DNA from: Alphaproteobacteria bacterium
GTDB lineage: Bacteria; Pseudomonadota; Alphaproteobacteria; Acetobacterales; Acetobacteraceae
DNA: 64,000 nt
Direction: 5' to 3'
Assembly (NCBI GenBank): GCA_016869715.1
Contig: VGDM01000009.1
Span: forward strand, 1-64,000
Shown here: piece by piece, positions 62,130 to 64,000 of the stretch
Numbering within the stretch: the stretch's first letter is position 1
How the letters are laid out: each line of letters starts with the position of its first letter
Notes under the pieces: generated by a model
Databases searched by the model: none
What the model saw: only the letters and a program-made list of their open reading frames with translations
What the model was told of the DNA's origin: nothing
Translations under genes and position numbers: made by a program

Positions 62130-62180
62130 CCGCCCGCCACGCTATGGCGGGGCTATGCATTTCGGCCTTTTGATCCTGCC

Positions 62181-62789
62181 ATGACGCCTTCCCGTTTCGG
62201 CGATAATCGCCGGCGCCGCATCGGCCTTTTGGGCGGGTCCTTCAACCCGGCCCATGCCGGGCATCGCCATGTCGCGCACCAGGCGCTCCGCGCGCTTCGG
62301 TTGGATCAGGTTTGGCTTCTGGTCTCGCCGGGCAATCCCTTGAAGCCGCTTGTGGGGATGGCGCCTCTGCACGAACGTTTGGCGAGCGCGCGGCGCATTG
62401 CCGATGGCAGGCAAGTGATCGCGACCGATTTCGAAAGGGCGCTCGATACGCGCTTCACCGCTGATACGCTGGCGAAACTGCGGCAGCGCTTTCCGCACGC
62501 GGATTTCGTATTTCTGATTGGCGCGGATAATCTGGTGCAATTACCGCGCTGGAAAGCCTGGCGTCGCATCGCCACTTCTACCCCATTGGCGGTGTTACCG
62601 CGTCCCGGCTGGACAAGGCGCGCGCTTCGCGGTGCGGCGGCTTCGGTGCGGCGCCGCCAGCGTTGCCGGCCCGGGGCGTTGCTTGCCGGCACCAAGCGGG
62701 CTACGACACCGGCGAGATGGTGTTTCGTCCCTGCGCGGGAAAACGCTGCTTCGGCCACCGCGATCAGGGCGGCAGGGTTACACCCGTGA
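62181..62789 (+). CDS. nadD: Nicotinate-nucleotide adenylyltransferase
   Basis: IGLLGGSFNPAHAGHRHVAHQALRALRLDQVWLLVSPGNPLK, FVFLIGADNLVQLPRWKAWRRI, terminal SATAIRA. Confidence 0.93.
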   Translation: MTPSRFGDNRRRRIGLLGGSFNPAHAGHRHVAHQALRALRLDQVWLLVSPGNPLKPLVGMAPLHERLASARRIADGRQVIATDFERALDTRFTADTLAKLRQRFPHADFVFLIGADNLVQLPRWKAWRRIATSTPLAVLPRPGWTRRALRGAAASVRRRQRCRPGALLAGTKRATTPARWCFVPARENAASATAIRAAGLHP

Positions 62790-62813
62790 TATATCGAGCA
62801 AGAGGAGGCGGCC

Positions 62814-63470
62814 ATAGCCCGCAAGCCCACCCCGGCTGAAGAAAGCCCAAAGCGGCGCGTCGCCACCGCGCCAAAACCCAAAGCCAAGAGCAGCGCAAAG
62901 CCGAAACTCGCTGCTGCGTCCAAGGCGAAGGCCGCGCCGAAAGCCGAGGCTGCCAAGCCAGCCCCAAAGCGCGCTGGTGCGAAAGCATCCGCCGCGAAGC
63001 CTGCGGCCAAGGGCAGCAAGGCTGCGCCGAAGGCGAAAGCCGCGATCGCCAAAACACCGACAGCACCGCGCCCAGGGCGCACCAAACGCCGCACGAAAAT
63101 TGCGCCGGATCGGCTGGAATTGCTTGTGGATGCCGCGCGCAAAAGCCTGGAAGACGACAAGGCCGAAAACATCGTCGTCTTGGATGTGGCGGGCCGCGCC
63201 GATTACACGGATCGCCTGATTATCGCGACCGGCCAGGTGGAGCGCCAATTGCAAGCCATGGCAGCGCATTTGGATGAGGCGCTTGGCAAGGCCGGGCTGC
63301 ATCTCCGGCGCGATGCCGTCCAGGCCTCGCCGGATTGGGTGCTGATTGATGCGGGCGATCTGGTGATCCATCTGTTCCGCCCCGATGCGCGAGAGCTCTA
63401 TCGGCTGGAACGCATGTGGGGTCCGGAAAGCCCCGCGCAGACGGAGCAGGCAGACGCTGCGCGCGGTTAG
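62814..63470 (+). CDS. rsfS: Ribosome silencing factor RsfS with Lys/Ala/Pro-rich N-terminal extension; apparent ATA start
   Basis: AGGAGG, 5 nt, ATA; open frame to [55 protein letters not shown]...[32 protein letters not shown] track lists only the 63120 TTG fragment. Confidence 0.85.
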   Translation: MARKPTPAEESPKRRVATAPKPKAKSSAKPKLAAASKAKAAPKAEAAKPAPKRAGAKASAAKPAAKGSKAAPKAKAAIAKTPTAPRPGRTKRRTKIAPDRLELLVDAARKSLEDDKAENIVVLDVAGRADYTDRLIIATGQVERQLQAMAAHLDEALGKAGLHLRRDAVQASPDWVLIDAGDLVIHLFRPDARELYRLERMWGPESPAQTEQADAARG

Positions 63471-63921
63471 GATCATTGCCGTCGGGCGGATCAAATCGGG
63501 GCCAGAGGCAGCGCTTTACGCCCATTACGCAGCGCGGCTGCGCCCGGCGCCCGAATTGGTCGAAATCCCCGAAGCGCGCGGCAGCGCTGGCGAAATCCGC
63601 CGGCGAGAGGGTGCGGCGATCCTCGCCGCCATGCCTGATGCTGCGGTGCCGGTGGCCCTGGACCTTGGCGGCGCCACACCGGATACTGAGGGTCTAGCCG
63701 CGCTGCTGACGCGCTGGGATGAAGCCAGGCGCGCGGTGTGTTTCATGATTGGTGGTGCGGAAGGGCTGGATCAGGCCGTGCAGGCGCGAGCGGAATACCG
63801 GCTCTCACTCGGCCCGCTCACCTGGCCGCATTTCCTGGTGCGCGGGATGCTGGCGGAACAGCTCTACCGGGTGCAGGCGATCAGGACAGGCCATCCCTAT
63901 CACCGGACTTGGCGGCCATGA
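63457..63921 (+). CDS. rlmH: 23S rRNA (pseudouridine1915-N3)-methyltransferase RlmH; start uncertain (CTG 63457, GTT 63466 or ATG 63385)
   Basis: [80 protein letters not shown]. Confidence 0.93.
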   Translation: MRAVRIIAVGRIKSGPEAALYAHYAARLRPAPELVEIPEARGSAGEIRRREGAAILAAMPDAAVPVALDLGGATPDTEGLAALLTRWDEARRAVCFMIGGAEGLDQAVQARAEYRLSLGPLTWPHFLVRGMLAEQLYRVQAIRTGHPYHRTWRP

Positions 63922-63978
63922 TGCGTAGAGCCGTGTCCGCAAAAGATGGGGCCTCTCGCGGCCGCCGAAGGCGGACGA

Positions 63979-63994
63979 GCGCCCGAACGGGCGC
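63979..63994. terminator. GC-rich hairpin downstream of rlmH
   Basis: GCGCCCG-AA-CGGGCGC perfect stem; no T-run, so it may instead be a REP-like palindrome. Confidence 0.4.
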
Positions 63995-64000
63995 CGCCGC

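Overview
Contiguous high-GC alphaproteobacterial chromosome; an Acetobacteraceae/Roseomonas-like origin is inferred from gene content (many orphan Bug/TctC receptors, dnaB-alr-mlaEF, proA-nadD-rsfS-rlmH). No tRNA, rRNA, CRISPR array, transposase, integrase or phage genes were recognised. Housekeeping anchors: recA, dnaB, alr, mlaE/mlaF, gloB, rpe, groES-groEL, maf, proA, nadD, rsfS, rlmH. The rest is mostly transport and catabolism: a DctPQM-type TRAP system, a sugar ABC operon, a ferric/polyamine-type ABC operon, a PotABCD-like ABC operon, six Bug/TctC receptors (one clearly degraded, one probably frameshifted), three GSTs and several catabolic enzymes. Points that standard annotation would probably miss: (1) a translationally coupled operon of GlpK, a SelA-like PLP enzyme and a split AtuA (DUF1446) pair; (2) rsfS, which has a perfect Shine-Dalgarno but an ATA initiation codon and a histone-H1-like Lys/Ala/Pro tail, followed by rlmH with no canonical start near its domain start; (3) tandem paralogous lipoproteins, one with an SD-positioned ATA start and the other with TGA exactly at the lipobox cysteine; (4) a Bug gene whose SD-supported ATG is one base out of frame at a T7 tract; (5) an exact GTTC-N7-GTTC SOS box upstream of recA, a near-consensus CIRCE plus a degenerate second copy upstream of groESL, and a perfect 25-bp tandem duplication upstream of usg. 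All identifications come from reading protein motifs; no database search was run.
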